A stretch of 64,000 nucleotides of DNA, taken from NCBI RefSeq assembly GCF_003576645.1, contig NC_044922.1, forward strand, positions 6,690,116 to 6,754,115, in the 5' to 3' direction. A program made the position numbers and the translations under genes. The DNA is from Ipomoea triloba. Lineage: Eukaryota > Streptophyta > Magnoliopsida > Solanales > Convolvulaceae. The notes under the pieces are model-generated. The model saw only the letters and a program-made list of their open reading frames with translations, was not told the origin of the DNA and made no database searches. Below are positions 33,871 through 45,149 of the stretch, piece by piece (positions within the stretch are counted from its first letter, which is position 1; each line of letters opens with the position of its first letter).

Positions 33871-35395
33871 ATATATATATTTAAAAATTAAGCCTATTAT
33901 GATCTTTTTCGATTGATACCCCGTACCTATAATTTGGTTTTAGATAACCAATTCGCAAGTTGTCGGCGAACAAGATATACCTAAAGATGTTATTAGATGA
34001 GGGGACAATGAAAGTTAAAAAGTTTACTTTAAAAATAACAACAATTTAATGCGCTATTGATTTCAATTTGGGCGGGGGAGGAATGTTAGTCCTTTAATTA
34101 TTCGTTTATTCCAAAAACGTTAGAATTCTCAATTCAAAAGGTCCCTTATACCCTGGCTCGACATAGCATCAGCGCACAAGTGCTCCTCTCAATTTGAGAG
34201 ATTGCTCAAACACTGTCGCTGATGAGACTCGATCATTGTTCTTTATTTCATAATTTCATCAATGTGACTAATTGAGCTTGTTTTGATTTTTCATTGTTAA
34301 ATTTTAGAAAATACAATCTTACATTTATAAGACTATAGTAATTTTGCTTCTCTGACAAACTGAAACACAGAATGACATGATCATGCTTACGACAAGGACA
34401 AAAGTTATGTTTAGTGGTAAATACACAATGTATTTACTTATACTTGTATAGCAGTGAACACCACATTTCGATACATAACATAATGTTGGATTTAACCACT
34501 CACACCTTCGCAGAATGTAAAACATCATTAAGGCTTAGGTATTTTCTTGAACATTTTAGTACTTTGAGTGTTTGATTTTGGATGAAATGATTGAGTTGGA
34601 AGGAAATAACAATTATGTTTTCATTTGTCAAATGACCAAAATCGCTACAATCTTGCAAAGCATAAAGTATGTTTTGCAAAATTTGAAAGTGGAAAACTAA
34701 ACGACAACTAACCACAAATAATTGAAAGATTTTTTTTTAATAATTTTTTTTCTTTTTAATTGTTTTGGTCCGACCATGGCCTTAAAAGGCGACAAAGTTC
34801 CCCTCACAAGTTTTAAAGTAATTGTACAAGCTTGAACTTGGACATTTAATTAGCCTGCATTGAAAGAGACTCACGTCATCTTATTTATGCCGCAAGAGTT
34901 TTTTATTTTTAATTTATATCAATCTTTTTGGATGTGTTAATCAAAAAATTAATAATGACATTTAGTGTGTGCCTTCAAAATCTTAAATTGTAATATTTGA
35001 TTGATAGATTGGAGATGAGTGACTCAATTGTCGGATGGGAAAGATTCAAACCAAGTTGGGTAATAGTCCCAAACCAAATTAATGACCCTCCACCAAATCT
35101 GTTGAACCGGTCAACTGGACAAAATAATGTATAATTCAGGTATACGTATATTGTCTCTTGTAGAGTTTTAGGGGAAAATGATAAGTGCATTTGAACATAC
35201 TAAAATTTTGTCATTTATTAAGAAAGTAATAAAAATTTGTGTTTAATTTAATTTTATTTTTTTAAAAAAGAGTAAGAAGTGTGAAAAAATATTGTATGAC
35301 TTACCTTGACGTATAATTTAGTCATAAATTAAGTCCATTTTTAAGAATAAAAAAGAGTTTGAATTTTGTCTTGTGCAATGCAACAAATGGAACTA
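33871..35395. other. Intergenic, nothing recognised
   Basis: Low-complexity AT-rich DNA; open frames are short and resemble no family. Confidence 0.5.
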
Positions 35396-35419
35396 AATGG
35401 GAGATCTTAATGTAAAAAA

Positions 35420-35705
35420 CTTAAAGCACACTGTCGTCGCCCTTTGCTGTTGCCCTTCGTTGTTGCCCTTCGCCTTCACTATTGCCGTCGCCACACCCAA
35501 CGCTACCACCTTGCTGCCAGCCGCCTTTGTCGTCGCCCTTCCCTGTCACCCTGCGTCGTCGCCCCTCACCTTCACCGTCGCCATCGCCCTTCGCCACGCC
35601 CAACACCACCACCTTGTTTCCAGCTTCCGTCGCACCCCAAACCCGCCCAACCAACCATCCATCTTCTTCGCCAATCGCCATTGCTGAGGGGAAGGATTTG
35701 GACCT
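35420..35705. other. GC-rich pyrimidine-skewed island
   Basis: About 285 bp of C-rich sequence with recurring GTCGCC, GCCCTTCG and CACCTT words. It is long-open in several frames on both strands, in otherwise very AT-rich DNA. The predicted peptides are low-complexity Ala/Pro/His or Gly/Asp/Glu strings. Probably a captured or low-complexity gene fragment; function unknown. Confidence 0.45.
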
Positions 35706-35735
35706 TTGGTTAGTGATTTAGACGGTTGTGAGGTT

Positions 35736-35740
<5 letters not shown>

Positions 35741-35768
<28 letters not shown>

Positions 35769-35806
35769 GAGGTTGTGTGTTTTTTTATAATAATAATAAT
35801 AATAAA
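35741..35806. repeat. (AAT)n microsatellites
   Basis: Two runs of AAT separated by about 20 bp. Confidence 0.9.
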
Positions 35807-36987
35807 TCATTGTATATTTTAAATATTTAAAAATAAAAATAATTCTGCTCGTTTTTTCAGAAAATGAACCAAACACACCGAAACAGTTTTCTTAAATGCA
35901 ACCAAATATTAGAAAGAAAAATATTTTTTAAAAAAATCTCATTTTTTTAAATCATTTTCCTATTTTCTGAACAGAGCCTTACTTGACTATACATCTTGAG
36001 ATATGCATACTACTATTTTTAAAAAAATCTCAACATTAAAAAAAAAAAATAAAAAAATCTCAACATAGTCTACTGGAATGATTAAGACGCGCAGAGCTGT
36101 ACTGGGACAAAAATTAAAGGACGCGGGTATTTCATGTACGTGTGTGTATTGTTTGGGTCATAAATAAGATGCATGATGGAACCAGGACAATTAATAATGG
36201 ACAAAATAACTAATATTCATACGACATACTTATCCTCTTTTAGTTGCGTCCACTCTTTGCTTTGGCACGTGGATTCTCAATTTTTGTTCGTTGATTGAAT
36301 TGAATATTTCAAATCCTCAAGAATCAAGATCAAGAAAATAAATTAATTGTCACAAAAACATACACTGATTGAGCACATCTTAATTATAAAAAAAAATAGC
36401 CATACTTACATAACTTTTTGATGTAGGAACTAAATGGCAGGTTTCCTAGAGTGCTTATATAGATTTCATCTAGTAATTACCAACAAAATTAAATTAACTT
36501 ACGTAGTATTTGTTTTCAGCACCAGGGTATGGTAGGAATCTCGAAGTTAAATTGATTCCGATTTACCTTTTCACGAGCCTGAAAAAGAGTTCTATAGGTT
36601 TAGAAAGTTTGAGTTATAAAAATAAATAAAGAAATAAATACTACACTTTGTCTACTAGCCATAAGTGGTCCAAATCATGTTACATAAAGATGTACGAAGT
36701 CGTGGAAAACCAAAACTTGAGAATCTTTAAGTCCATAATCGCAACAATCTTGCCAATACTTTTTTTTTTTTTTTAAATCTTGCCAATACTTTTATGTGTA
36801 TTTGATGTGCTAGAATTGTCGGGCTTTGGTAGGTTTAGAATACAGTTTGATAATAAGTTATATAACTTTTTTAAATTAGATTTGAATTTTGTTTAGATAA
36901 CGAAGGAAACTAGTAGTCACTATCTAATATTGTGTATTGGTTAAATCTTGTTCTTATGTAATAGTCCATTAACCATACAGGGGAAAA
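35807..36987. other. AT-rich intergenic DNA
   Basis: No gene or complete element recognised. Confidence 0.5.
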
Positions 36988-37703
36988 GAGTTAATACCCA
37001 ATATAGTCCTCGACTATAGTGGTTTTACTCGATTTAGTCCTAAATGACTTTTTGTACTTGATTTAGTCCTCGATTTTGATGGTTTTACTCAATTTAGTCA
37101 TCTGTTAGTAATTCTGTTTGTTGGTTGTTAAAAGAATGGTCAACATGGTAATTTCTCCTCCCTTTTTTTTTTTGGGTTAGATTACCTCTTCTCCATATCC
37201 TCCCTTTTTTTTTTTGGGTTAGATTACCTCTTCTCCATAAAATTTATGAAATTACAAAATACTAATACTAAGATAATAGCTGCTAATGTAATAAAACATA
37301 ATAAGAGTAATTATTTCTTAAGCAAAAATTTGTTTTGGTAAATCAATCTCGAAAATCTATATCTCTAGGAAATGAATGGGGTTTGAACATGAATCTCTAT
37401 AGACTGGAATACAGGTTTGGCCATTACACAAATACTATATATAAACCATTTTAACATTTTCAACAATTAGTATTGATTTTATGAAGAAGAGGGAGAATTA
37501 TGGAGAAGAGGGTAATCTGGCCAATAAGGGAGGAAGAAATTACCATGTTGGCCCTTCTTTTAACAGCCAACAAACGGAATTGATAACGGAGGACTAAATT
37601 GAGTAAAACCATTAAAGTCGAGGACTAAATCAAGTCCAAAAAGTCATTTAGGACTAAATCGAGTAAAACCACTATAGTCGAGGACTATATTGGGTATTTA
37701 CTC
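36988..37703. mobile_element. Foldback/MULE-like element with about 230 bp arms
   Basis: Left GAGTTAATACCCAATATAGT is the inverse of the right end with one change. The arms (about 36988-37240 and 37480-37703) match over AGTCCTCGACTATAGTGG and TAATTTCTCCTCCCTT. In the left arm a 40 bp block with TTTTGGGTTAGATTACC is duplicated in tandem. No transposase. Confidence 0.65.
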
Positions 37704-38076
37704 AATTATGCTATTGACCCGGATTCACCTTGCAATGTGGACCCAGATTCATGTTCACAATTTAAAAACTCTATGTTCACAATTTTAGAGTTCTATGTTG
37801 ACAATTTTAAAACTCTATGTTCATAATTTTAGAACTTTATATTCACAATTTTAAATCTCAATATACAAAATTACATTACTCAATATTCAAGATTTTGTTA
37901 TATAGTTTCAAAAATTGTGTTATACTATTGAATATAGAGGTATGAAATTGTGAACATAGAATTATGAAATTGTAAATATAGAGTTCAAAAATTATGAATA
38001 TAGAGTTTAAAAATTGTGAACATAGAGTTCTAAAATTATGAATATAGGTCTGTGTCGAATCCATGGCATAACAATT
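37704..38076. mobile_element. Foldback MITE, TTATGCTATGGACC family
   Basis: Begins right at the end of the previous element. Left AATTATGCTATTGACCC and right ATGGCATAACAATT are inverse. Inside are alternating CTATGTTCACAATTTTAG and its inverse. Related pieces at 31,093, 56,867 and 63,600. Confidence 0.6.
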
Positions 38077-38403
38077 ACCATACAGGAGTGGTAAACAACA
38101 TTATGTGCGAGCGACTCGACCAATAGGATATTGATAAGAATTAAACATTGAACTATTGACCTTTAGATATAAGAATATTGATTTTAAGATTATAAGTGAT
38201 GAATAAGTTGATTTGCTATGATAAAACTATGAATATAAATATTTGTAATTAAAATAAGAATTGTTATTTAAGCTTGGTAGTTACTAAAAATAAAAATTAT
38301 ATTAAAATTTTAATACAACATAAAACTAAAAAAAATTAAAAAAAGAATAATTATGTGTTAATACTTAATATTAATATTATTACGTATATATTTATTTAAA
38401 ATG

Positions 38404-38408
<5 letters not shown>

Positions 38409-38465
<57 letters not shown>
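38409..38465. repeat. (AT)n microsatellite
   Basis: Pure AT run of about 55 bp. Confidence 0.95.
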
Positions 38466-38469
<4 letters not shown>

Positions 38470-39019
38470 TAGGTTTTTATTACAAATGTGTAATATATTA
38501 CCTTGGAACGAAAACACTATTATAAATAGAATCATACAATTTAAAATTATGACTTAGTGGTATTGCATAAAATTTAGTATGCTACATGTGTGTTGCACGA
38601 TAATATTTTTTTAAATAAAATTAAAGCATAAATAATTAGTATGAAATTACAAAAATATTACACATAAGGTATAGTCATTTTTACATATATAACTAATTAA
38701 CTAATAAAATTCCATAAAATCTAAATGTATTCAATACACTATATGCCATAACCCAAGGGAAATCCTAAATCTAAATAAATCATTTCATTTTATATATATT
38801 GGAAATTAAAATAGCACACATAAGAAACAAACTACTTTTATTCACACAAAAAAAAAAAAAAAGAAAAGAAGAAAGAAACAAACTACTAATAATCTATTTT
38901 TAATTTTAATTATGAATTTTTAAATATTTTTTTTACTCAACATTCTCGACCTATTCCACGGACCAAACACGTTGTCATAGTTTCACTACAACGATTATTT
39001 TAATCACTACAAATCAAAA
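38466..39019. other. AT-rich intergenic DNA
   Basis: A poly(A)-like run near 38,848; nothing else recognised. Confidence 0.5.
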
Positions 39020-39172
39020 TTTGAAGTCATTGGCATAGTTGTGGCTTTTCAAGTGAGAGGTCTCAGGTTCGACCCCGACCCCAGTGTGGGACATTGACTC
39101 TTGTGATTCAGTTGGTTAAGAAATTATGTATGAACAAATACTACATTGTAACAGAGTCGATAGTAGTAAAAT
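39020..39172 (+). mobile_element. SINE, same family
   Basis: CAGGTTCGACCCCGACCCC carries a good B box. It is followed by ACATTGACTC, GTTGGTTAAGAAATTATGTA and TACTACATTGTAACAGAGTC in the family order. Confidence 0.7.
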
Positions 39173-39714
39173 AAAAGTCATTTTTGACTATTAACTCTGG
39201 AAAAACTTACATAAACCAACCAACATAGTCTAATGTTTGTCATTGATTTTTGTTGATATTTTTACAAATTGAAATTAAAATGTACTCCGTATAAAATAAT
39301 AATATTTATCCTATTTAATTTTTTTTTTTTAACGAAATATTAAAGGTTATGGTCCAACTTATAAACTTTTAGAAATAAATACCAGGGCTGATATTTAATC
39401 CAGCCCATTATAATAACCTGGACTATTTTGATATTAAAATCTAACCCAATAGAAATCTGTCTCAAATCTGACCCGACCCTACAACCCGTCCTATAAATTC
39501 TACAACCCACCCGTGTGAAACCCGAAACACCCATTCTCCATTCTTCCGCAACCTTGCTCCTCCTTCGCCCTACCTTCCGCTCCTCCTCATCTTATCTCTT
39601 CCACCGCTCCAAATCCACCATTTTAGGTTCTGTTTTCGGTTATGAACTTCTGGTTCTCGGTTTCGAAATAGGATTTAATCGATTATCGCAGCTGCGTAAG
39701 AAAATTTGTTCAGG
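39173..39714 (+). promoter_or_regulatory. Upstream region and 5' leader of the V-ATPase F gene
   Basis: AT-rich to about 39,470, then a C-rich stretch (39,520-39,620) that looks like a transcribed leader ahead of the ATG at 39,715. No single TATA box stands out. Confidence 0.4.
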
Positions 39715-42336
39715 ATGGCAAACCGACCTCAGATCCGCACTAACAACTCAGCACTCATTGCTATGATTGGTGATGAGGTAAGAGATGCTAACTTTAATTC
39801 ATGACATCTATGATAAATGTGTGTTTTCTGCAAATTTTGTGTTTTCATCATTGTGTTATCATGGATTTAATCTGGCTTGACTTCTATTGCATTTTTGCTA
39901 ATGGCCTCTTAATATCCAATGCATACTTAATAAAAAGGATTAATCAATTGTTTTGGAGCAAAATCCATGAAAGCAGTTAAGGATTTAAACTGTTGGAGTG
40001 TAAAATTTCTGAGTAACAATTCTTCTCTACTGATGTGCCATGGGAATTTAGTTTATGACATAAACACAGATTGTAAGTATTTGGTTGCATATAATTGGGG
40101 AAACAACATTTTTAGTCTCTTAATTGTGACCATGGCGGACATTTTAGTCTCTCAGTTATTCATGATTTAGATTTAATCCCTTAATTGTTATTGAAGTGAT
40201 GGATTTTGTTCCTGACTGACTGAATCCATCACTAATTTTGCCACTTTACGAAGTGGGATAGGACCTAATCTGGCACAATTACAACTAAGCGACTAAATCT
40301 ACACTATGAATAACTAAGGGACTAAACCTATCCTTTTTCCCATATAATTTATGAGTTGACAAAAGAGAGATGTGTGTACTATTTACGTGGTTTTACTGAG
40401 GTATTGATTGCTGCATTAGTTGCCTTTCTGGAGCTTTCTTACACCATGCAAATGTAGGATACGATTACTGGATTTTTGATGGCTGGAGTTGGCAACGTGG
40501 ACTTGAGGAGAAAAACAAACTACCTTATTGTGGATTCAAGTATGTTTTTGGCCTTGAATTCCTATCTTTCAGTTCCTTGAGCATGATTATATCAGTAGCA
40601 TGATCAATTGCTATGTTGGTGACCAATGGGCCAAAATTTCCTGTTGTAACCCATCACCAAGGGTGCCTCACCATTTTGTTGATTGCGTAATCTATCTTTT
40701 TGTTGAGCCTTTATTGAGAGTTTATTTTTATTTTTCTTTTTCATATTTGAAGTCAATTATCTATAAATAAATTAAAAATAAAGTCATCTGTATTTTTAGC
40801 AAACTATGTAGAACAGTTAGGGTGTGTTTGTAAAGCAGGAAAATGACTTCTGGAAAATGTTTTCTGGAAAATGAAGTCATTTTCCTTTCTAGTGTTTGGC
40901 TACACAGCAGAAAATTGTCTTTGTGTGTTTGGATCATTTTCCAGAAAATGAAAAGAATTGTATACTTCAACAATATTAAGTCAACAAATACTTTAACAAT
41001 ATTCAATCACAAAATGATTCTAACAATAGCTATATTTAACAATAGCTAAATAACAATTATGTTCTTTAGATTTGTTAAAAAAAAAAAAAAAAAAAAGAAG
41101 AAAAACTTCACTGCCGAAAAACCAATTTTGGTTTCTAAAAACCAAAATTGGTTTCCCTGGTTTTCCAAGTCGGAAAACCAAAATTGGTTTCCGACTTGGA
41201 AAACCACCTCCCTGTGGTTTTCCAACTTGGAAAACCACACTGTTTCCGACTTGGAAAACCAGATCTGTGGTTTTCCAAGTCGGAAACAGTTTGGTTTCCG
41301 ACATAGAAAACCACAGATCTGGTTTTCTATGTCGGAAACCATGTATTGGGGAAAAAATTAAAGAAAAAGAAAAAGGGAGAGGTGGCGGTGGTGTAGCAAG
41401 GAAGAAGATGAAGGCAGAGCTGTACAGATAGACGGAAATGGAGTGAGAGGCGTGAGTGGAAAATGACTTCCCCTCAAAAAAAGGGGAAGTCATTTTCCTA
41501 AAAAAAGAGCTTATTTTCCATTGACTTTTATTTTCCTTGTGTTGCCAAACATTGGAAACCCGGAAAATGATTTCCGGAAATCATTTTCCGGGTTTCCAAA
41601 CACACCCTTAGTTGACTTTGTTCATTTTCACTCATAAATTTCAGCTTTATTCTTGGAAAAGTAAGCAAACATAGCCTCTTTATTTATTTATTTATTTTGT
41701 AAATATACTTAAATCAATTTCTTTTCTTTGTTATGATTTAGAAACTACGGTGAAACAGATTGAAGACTCTTTTAAAGAGTTCACTGCGAGAGAGGATATT
41801 GCAATAGTTTTGATCAGCCAATATGTAAGCATTGCTTTATTTCCTGAATGTTATATTGACTTGGTTTAAGCTTACGTCCTTTTTCAGTATCTGCCTGCAA
41901 ATCAAGCAGATAATAGGCACAATGTCTTGTATATTGCATAGATAAATGACTGTTCATGGATGAATATCACAATTACTAAAGCATCTTTTGAGGAATTTTA
42001 TAAATCTGAACACTGTATAATACATCGGTTCATCATCATCATCATCTCATTGTAATTACCACCACTCCACTAGGAATGTTTACGGGCTAACAGTTTAGCC
42101 CCTTTAATGCTTTACAATCATTTGTTCTTTAGACTAAGCTATAATCATTTCCACTGCACTTCAATGTTCAGGTTGCGAACATGATAAGGTTTTTAGTCGA
42201 TGGTTATAACAAGCCGATACCAGCCATCTTGGAGATTCCTTCAAAGGACCATCCCTACGATCCCGCACAGGATTCTATTCTTTCACGAGTGAAGTACCTC
42301 TTCGCCACCGAATCTGTGGCATCTGGACGACGCTGA
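39715..42336 (+). CDS. VHA-F: V-type H+-ATPase subunit F, 4 exons, 130 aa
   Basis: Subunit F is part of the central rotor stalk of the vacuolar proton pump (V1 sector), linking ATP hydrolysis in A3B3 to proton transport across tonoplast and endomembranes. Exons 39715-39777, 40458-40539, 41742-41824 and 42172-42336 join in frame to 131 codons. The N-terminus reads MANRPQIRTNNSALIAMIGDE, then GFLMAGVGNVD and RKTNYLIVDSKTTVKQIED, then AIVLISQYVANMIRFLVDGY and the conserved C-terminus NKPIPAILEIPSKDHPYDP...SRVKYLF. This is the usual length for plant subunit F. Introns 1 and 2 each hold a DNA transposon (40097-40341 and 40820-41607), yet splice sites and frame are intact, so it should be functional. 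Confidence 0.96.
40097..40341. mobile_element. Small MULE-like element in VHA-F intron 1
   Basis: Ends GGGGAAAC and TTTTTCCC are inverse, with TTTAGTC(T/C)CTTA motifs repeated in inverse orientation inside. Flanked by ATATAATT at 40089-40096 and 40342-40349, an 8 bp match (8 of 9 if one counts 9). Confidence 0.6.
40820..41607. mobile_element. PIF/Harbinger-like element with palindromic core in VHA-F intron 2
   Basis: Ends GGGTGTGTTTG and CAAACACACCC, flanked by TTA on both sides (40817-40819, 41608-41610), as for PIF/Harbinger-type MITEs. Subterminal GGAAAATGA(C/T)TT is repeated inversely. The core (41,100-41,345) is a dense set of overlapping inverted repeats of TTTTCCAAGTCGGAAA and AACCAAAATTGG. 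No transposase ORF. Confidence 0.65.
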
Positions 42337-43210
42337 ACTTGATGATTCTTGTTTCTAAACCGCCCTTTTAGACTCTACTCATCTGCACCTGCATTTATTT
42401 AAATTCATTTTTGAGTAATAATTCCTTGTGCTGGTTGTTACTATATCAATATGTTTTGCCAGCAAACTGAAAATTTGTAGCATGGAGATCAGAGTGCCTA
42501 GGTCACCTGCTTGACATTTTCCTTGTGGTTTACACTCACAGGCTGCAATAAAATGATTTATGCCCCAGAAAGGGTAGAGAACATCGATCTTTGAGCTTCT
42601 TAGTTCTTATCATTTGTACTGCTTACATTTCAACTTCTCCAAATTGTTCAATCTTTCAACCCATCAGAAGCACCCATTTTTAACATATTTCTTTTGAAAC
42701 AATAAAATAAAGTTATATTGTGTGCACAACACTTTGAGCCCAACAGGTGCATGCTCAATTGCTATACCATGACCAGGTTCATACAAAAAATAATCTTCAG
42801 ATGTATGCTGAGACATTTTGTATCTATAGTTAATTGTTTCTGTACATGTAAAGGTGCGGAAACTGTCAATTGTAGGTACAAAATGTGTCAATTACAGATA
42901 CAGAATTTGAAGATTATTCTTGGATCAGGGTTTACAAATTACAGTACATGTGTTCACTTTTAATCTGCTGATTTTTTCAAATAAATGAATAGAGATTTTT
43001 CTTTATAAAGAAGCCAAAAAATAGGAGAAAATGGCTACGGATAATTAAAACTATAAAACAGTGTATGTGACAATGTAGTGCAGAGTAGTTGCCTCGGGTC
43101 TTCCCTTTGTCGATCTTCTTTTAGTTGCCTCGGGTCTTCCCTTTGTCGATCTTCTTTTTCTTTATAAGATTAGACACCAAATTTAATTAATTTGATGTAA
43201 ATTTTTTTAG
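42337..43210. other. VHA-F 3' region and intergenic
   Basis: The first few hundred bases are the likely 3' UTR. 42,762-42,930 has an inverted pair ATAATCTTCA...TGAAGATTAT inside CATGACCAGG/TTGGATCAGG ends, perhaps another MITE. A roughly 44 bp sequence (GTTGCCTCGGGTCTTCCC...) is repeated twice in tandem at 43,088-43,156. Confidence 0.5.
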
Positions 43211-43660
43211 GCAAAAAGAGGCCGTCTCACCATGAGACTGGTCGGGTCGGGTCGGATCAAGATGCAAATGTAACACTTATATACACAAATGTCATACTTA
43301 TATGCTCAAATGTAATACTAATTAGAAATAAAAATTTTGTTACTTATAAGAGTAAATGTAATACTTTTAATGGAAAATACAATACTTTTACACTTTGATT
43401 TAAAAGTATTATATTTTTTTCTCAAAAGTATTATATTTACCCTTATAAGTAAAAGGCACTTGTCAACATTACTTATTATAAAAAATGTATTACTTTTTCT
43501 CTTATAAGTAACAAAAATTGTATTCTTGATTAGTGTTATATTTGAGCATATAAGTATGATATTTGCACATATAAGTATGGCATTTGAATGGTGATTTAAC
43601 CCGACCCGACCCGTCTCACGAATAAAGATCCGTGAGACGGTCTTACACAAGTGTGACCCT
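43211..43660 (-). mobile_element. MITE with TGTGTGAGAC-type ends, copy 2
   Basis: Same family as 33434-33870 in opposite orientation: GTGAGACGG(T/G)CTTACACAAG at the right end and a shortened GCCGTCTCAC at the left, with GGGTCGGGTCGG next to it and the same internal word order. Confidence 0.65.
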
Positions 43661-44062
43661 TTTTTTTAGGGGTTTTAATATCATAGACAGGAGTGTTAAA
43701 GTGAGCCGAAGCATGCGGACTAGCACTAAATCGTCTCTCGGTGAGTAATTGTAATGTGAACTATGATCCACAATATAATTTGGTATTCTTTATACGGTGT
43801 ATTGGAAAATTGTCGAGTTTTAGTAAAGTAGATTAAGTGATTATAGAAGTTTTTTATATCATATTATTGTTGACTAATTATATTGTGAAAAGTTTTTTAT
43901 TATTTGTATGTTGTATGATAACAATTTTATATTTTTTAACATTTTAATTTTAATGTTTTGACATGACATTTTTAAAATTAATGATCAAATTTAACACTTT
44001 TTTTTTTAATCTACTATACTTACTATTAGAAAAGCCCAATTTCAAAAAATAATTTGAACGCC
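43661..44062. other. AT-rich intergenic DNA
   Basis: No feature recognised. Confidence 0.5.
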
Positions 44063-44233
44063 AAAGGCTCTGTGGTCAAGCGGCATGAAGTGATTCTCTC
44101 AAGTGGGAGGTCATGGGTTCGAGCCTCAGTGGGAGCAATGTTGACTTTGTTGGGCTTCAATAGGTTGAGAAAGTATATGGACAGATACTACATGTAACAG
44201 GGTTAACAGTATTTCAAAAAAAAAAAAAAAGAA
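44063..44233 (+). mobile_element. SINE, best-preserved + strand copy
   Basis: CTCTGTGGTCAAGCGGCATG (A-box region), GGTTCGAGCCTC (B box), TTGGGCTTCAATAGGTTGAG, TACTACATGTAACAGGG and a terminal poly(A). It ends 94 bp before the start codon of the uL2m gene, so it forms part of that gene's promoter or leader. Confidence 0.8.
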
Positions 44234-44326
44234 AATCAGAGAAACATGGCGGCTTCATTCATCTTCCACAGAACAACCTAGCACTGTCACTAAACAACTG
44301 TGCCCTAATTCTTCCAGCTTAAAATA

Positions 44327-44999
44327 ATGGCGCTCTTCAAAGCTCGAACGGCTTCGTCCTCGATTTGTCAATTCCTCGCTCGTTCTTTCTCCAGTATATG
44401 CTCTCAATCCACCTTTTCATACAATTTTTCCATTTTTATAACTCAGGATTTCATATTTTTAATTTATTTTTACAGATGCGGCTCCGGCGTCTTCGACGCT
44501 CTCATCGTCGGGGATGGTGAACCCGACGTTCACTCTCGATGTCAGCTCCCGAGTAGGGTCATCCATGCCGCTGAAGATGATGCGGATCGGGACTCTGATT
44601 CACAACCTCGAGATGCGGCCCGGTCAAGGCCCGAAACTAGTCCGGGGATGGGGCACCGTAGCTAAGATCATGACCGAGCCGAGCTCTTCGTCCAGGTACT
44701 GCGAGATCAAGCTCCCCTCCGGCGTGAAGAAGTTGATCGATGTTCGGTGTTGGGCCACTATCGGACAGGCGCCGAACGCTGAGCACGGTTCGAAGAAACT
44801 GTATAAGGCTGGGCAGAATCGGTGGCGCGGGATTAGGCCAAAAGTTCGTGGTGTGGCGATGAACCCTGTTGATCATCCGCACGGTGGTGGGGAAGGGAAG
44901 AGCAAGAGTAGTGGTAGCCATGGGAAGGGCTCTCGTACCCCATGGGGTAAGCCCACTAAGTGTGGCTACAAAACTGGGCCACTTAAGAGGAAGAAGTGA
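44327..44999 (+). CDS. Mitochondrial ribosomal protein uL2 C-terminal part, nuclear-encoded, 2 exons, 196 aa
   Basis: The C-terminal half of ribosomal protein L2, which stabilises the peptidyl-transferase centre of the large subunit. In many eudicots the mitochondrial rpl2 gene is split, and this half was moved to the nucleus. Exons 44327-44393 and 44476-44999, joined in frame after one base (phase 1). Residues 1 to about 30 are Ser/Ala/Arg-rich with no acidic residues (MALFKARTASSS...ARSFS), a mitochondrial presequence. The mature part holds MRIGTLIHNLEMRPGQG, KLPSGVKKLIDVRCWATIGQ, the conserved VAMNPVDHPHGGGEG (about 149-163) and RTPWGKPTKCGYKTG, ending PLKRKK. The N-terminal RNA-binding half of bacterial L2 is absent, as expected for the split form. 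Confidence 0.92.
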
Positions 45000-45149
45000 T
45001 TCAAATTACTTCAAGGTTAGATCGTTTTTCAATTCTAAAAGTTTGCTAATTATAATGTTTTGAGCTCTTATTTGTTAGATCCTTCCATTAAAATGATATG
45101 GCTTGCAACATCATATTAAAATCCACAACCTTTTTAAAGAGTGTGGCTA
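45000..45149 (+). other. 3' region of the uL2m gene
   Basis: AT-rich probable 3' UTR. TCCACAACC...AGAGTGTGG(C/T)TAGTC at 45122-45153 recurs imperfectly after the SINE at 45,648. Confidence 0.4.

Noticed and set aside
35397..35721. GC-rich island as a real gene
   Set aside because: Low-complexity peptides in every frame, no introns or domain, and no plausible promoter.
41020..41493. Long ORFs on both strands with repeated KP/WFS words in VHA-F intron 2
   Set aside because: They are translations of the palindromic core of the Harbinger-like element.
42664..42963. ORFs of about 75-81 codons on both strands after VHA-F
   Set aside because: They overlap an inverted-repeat element and show no family signature.
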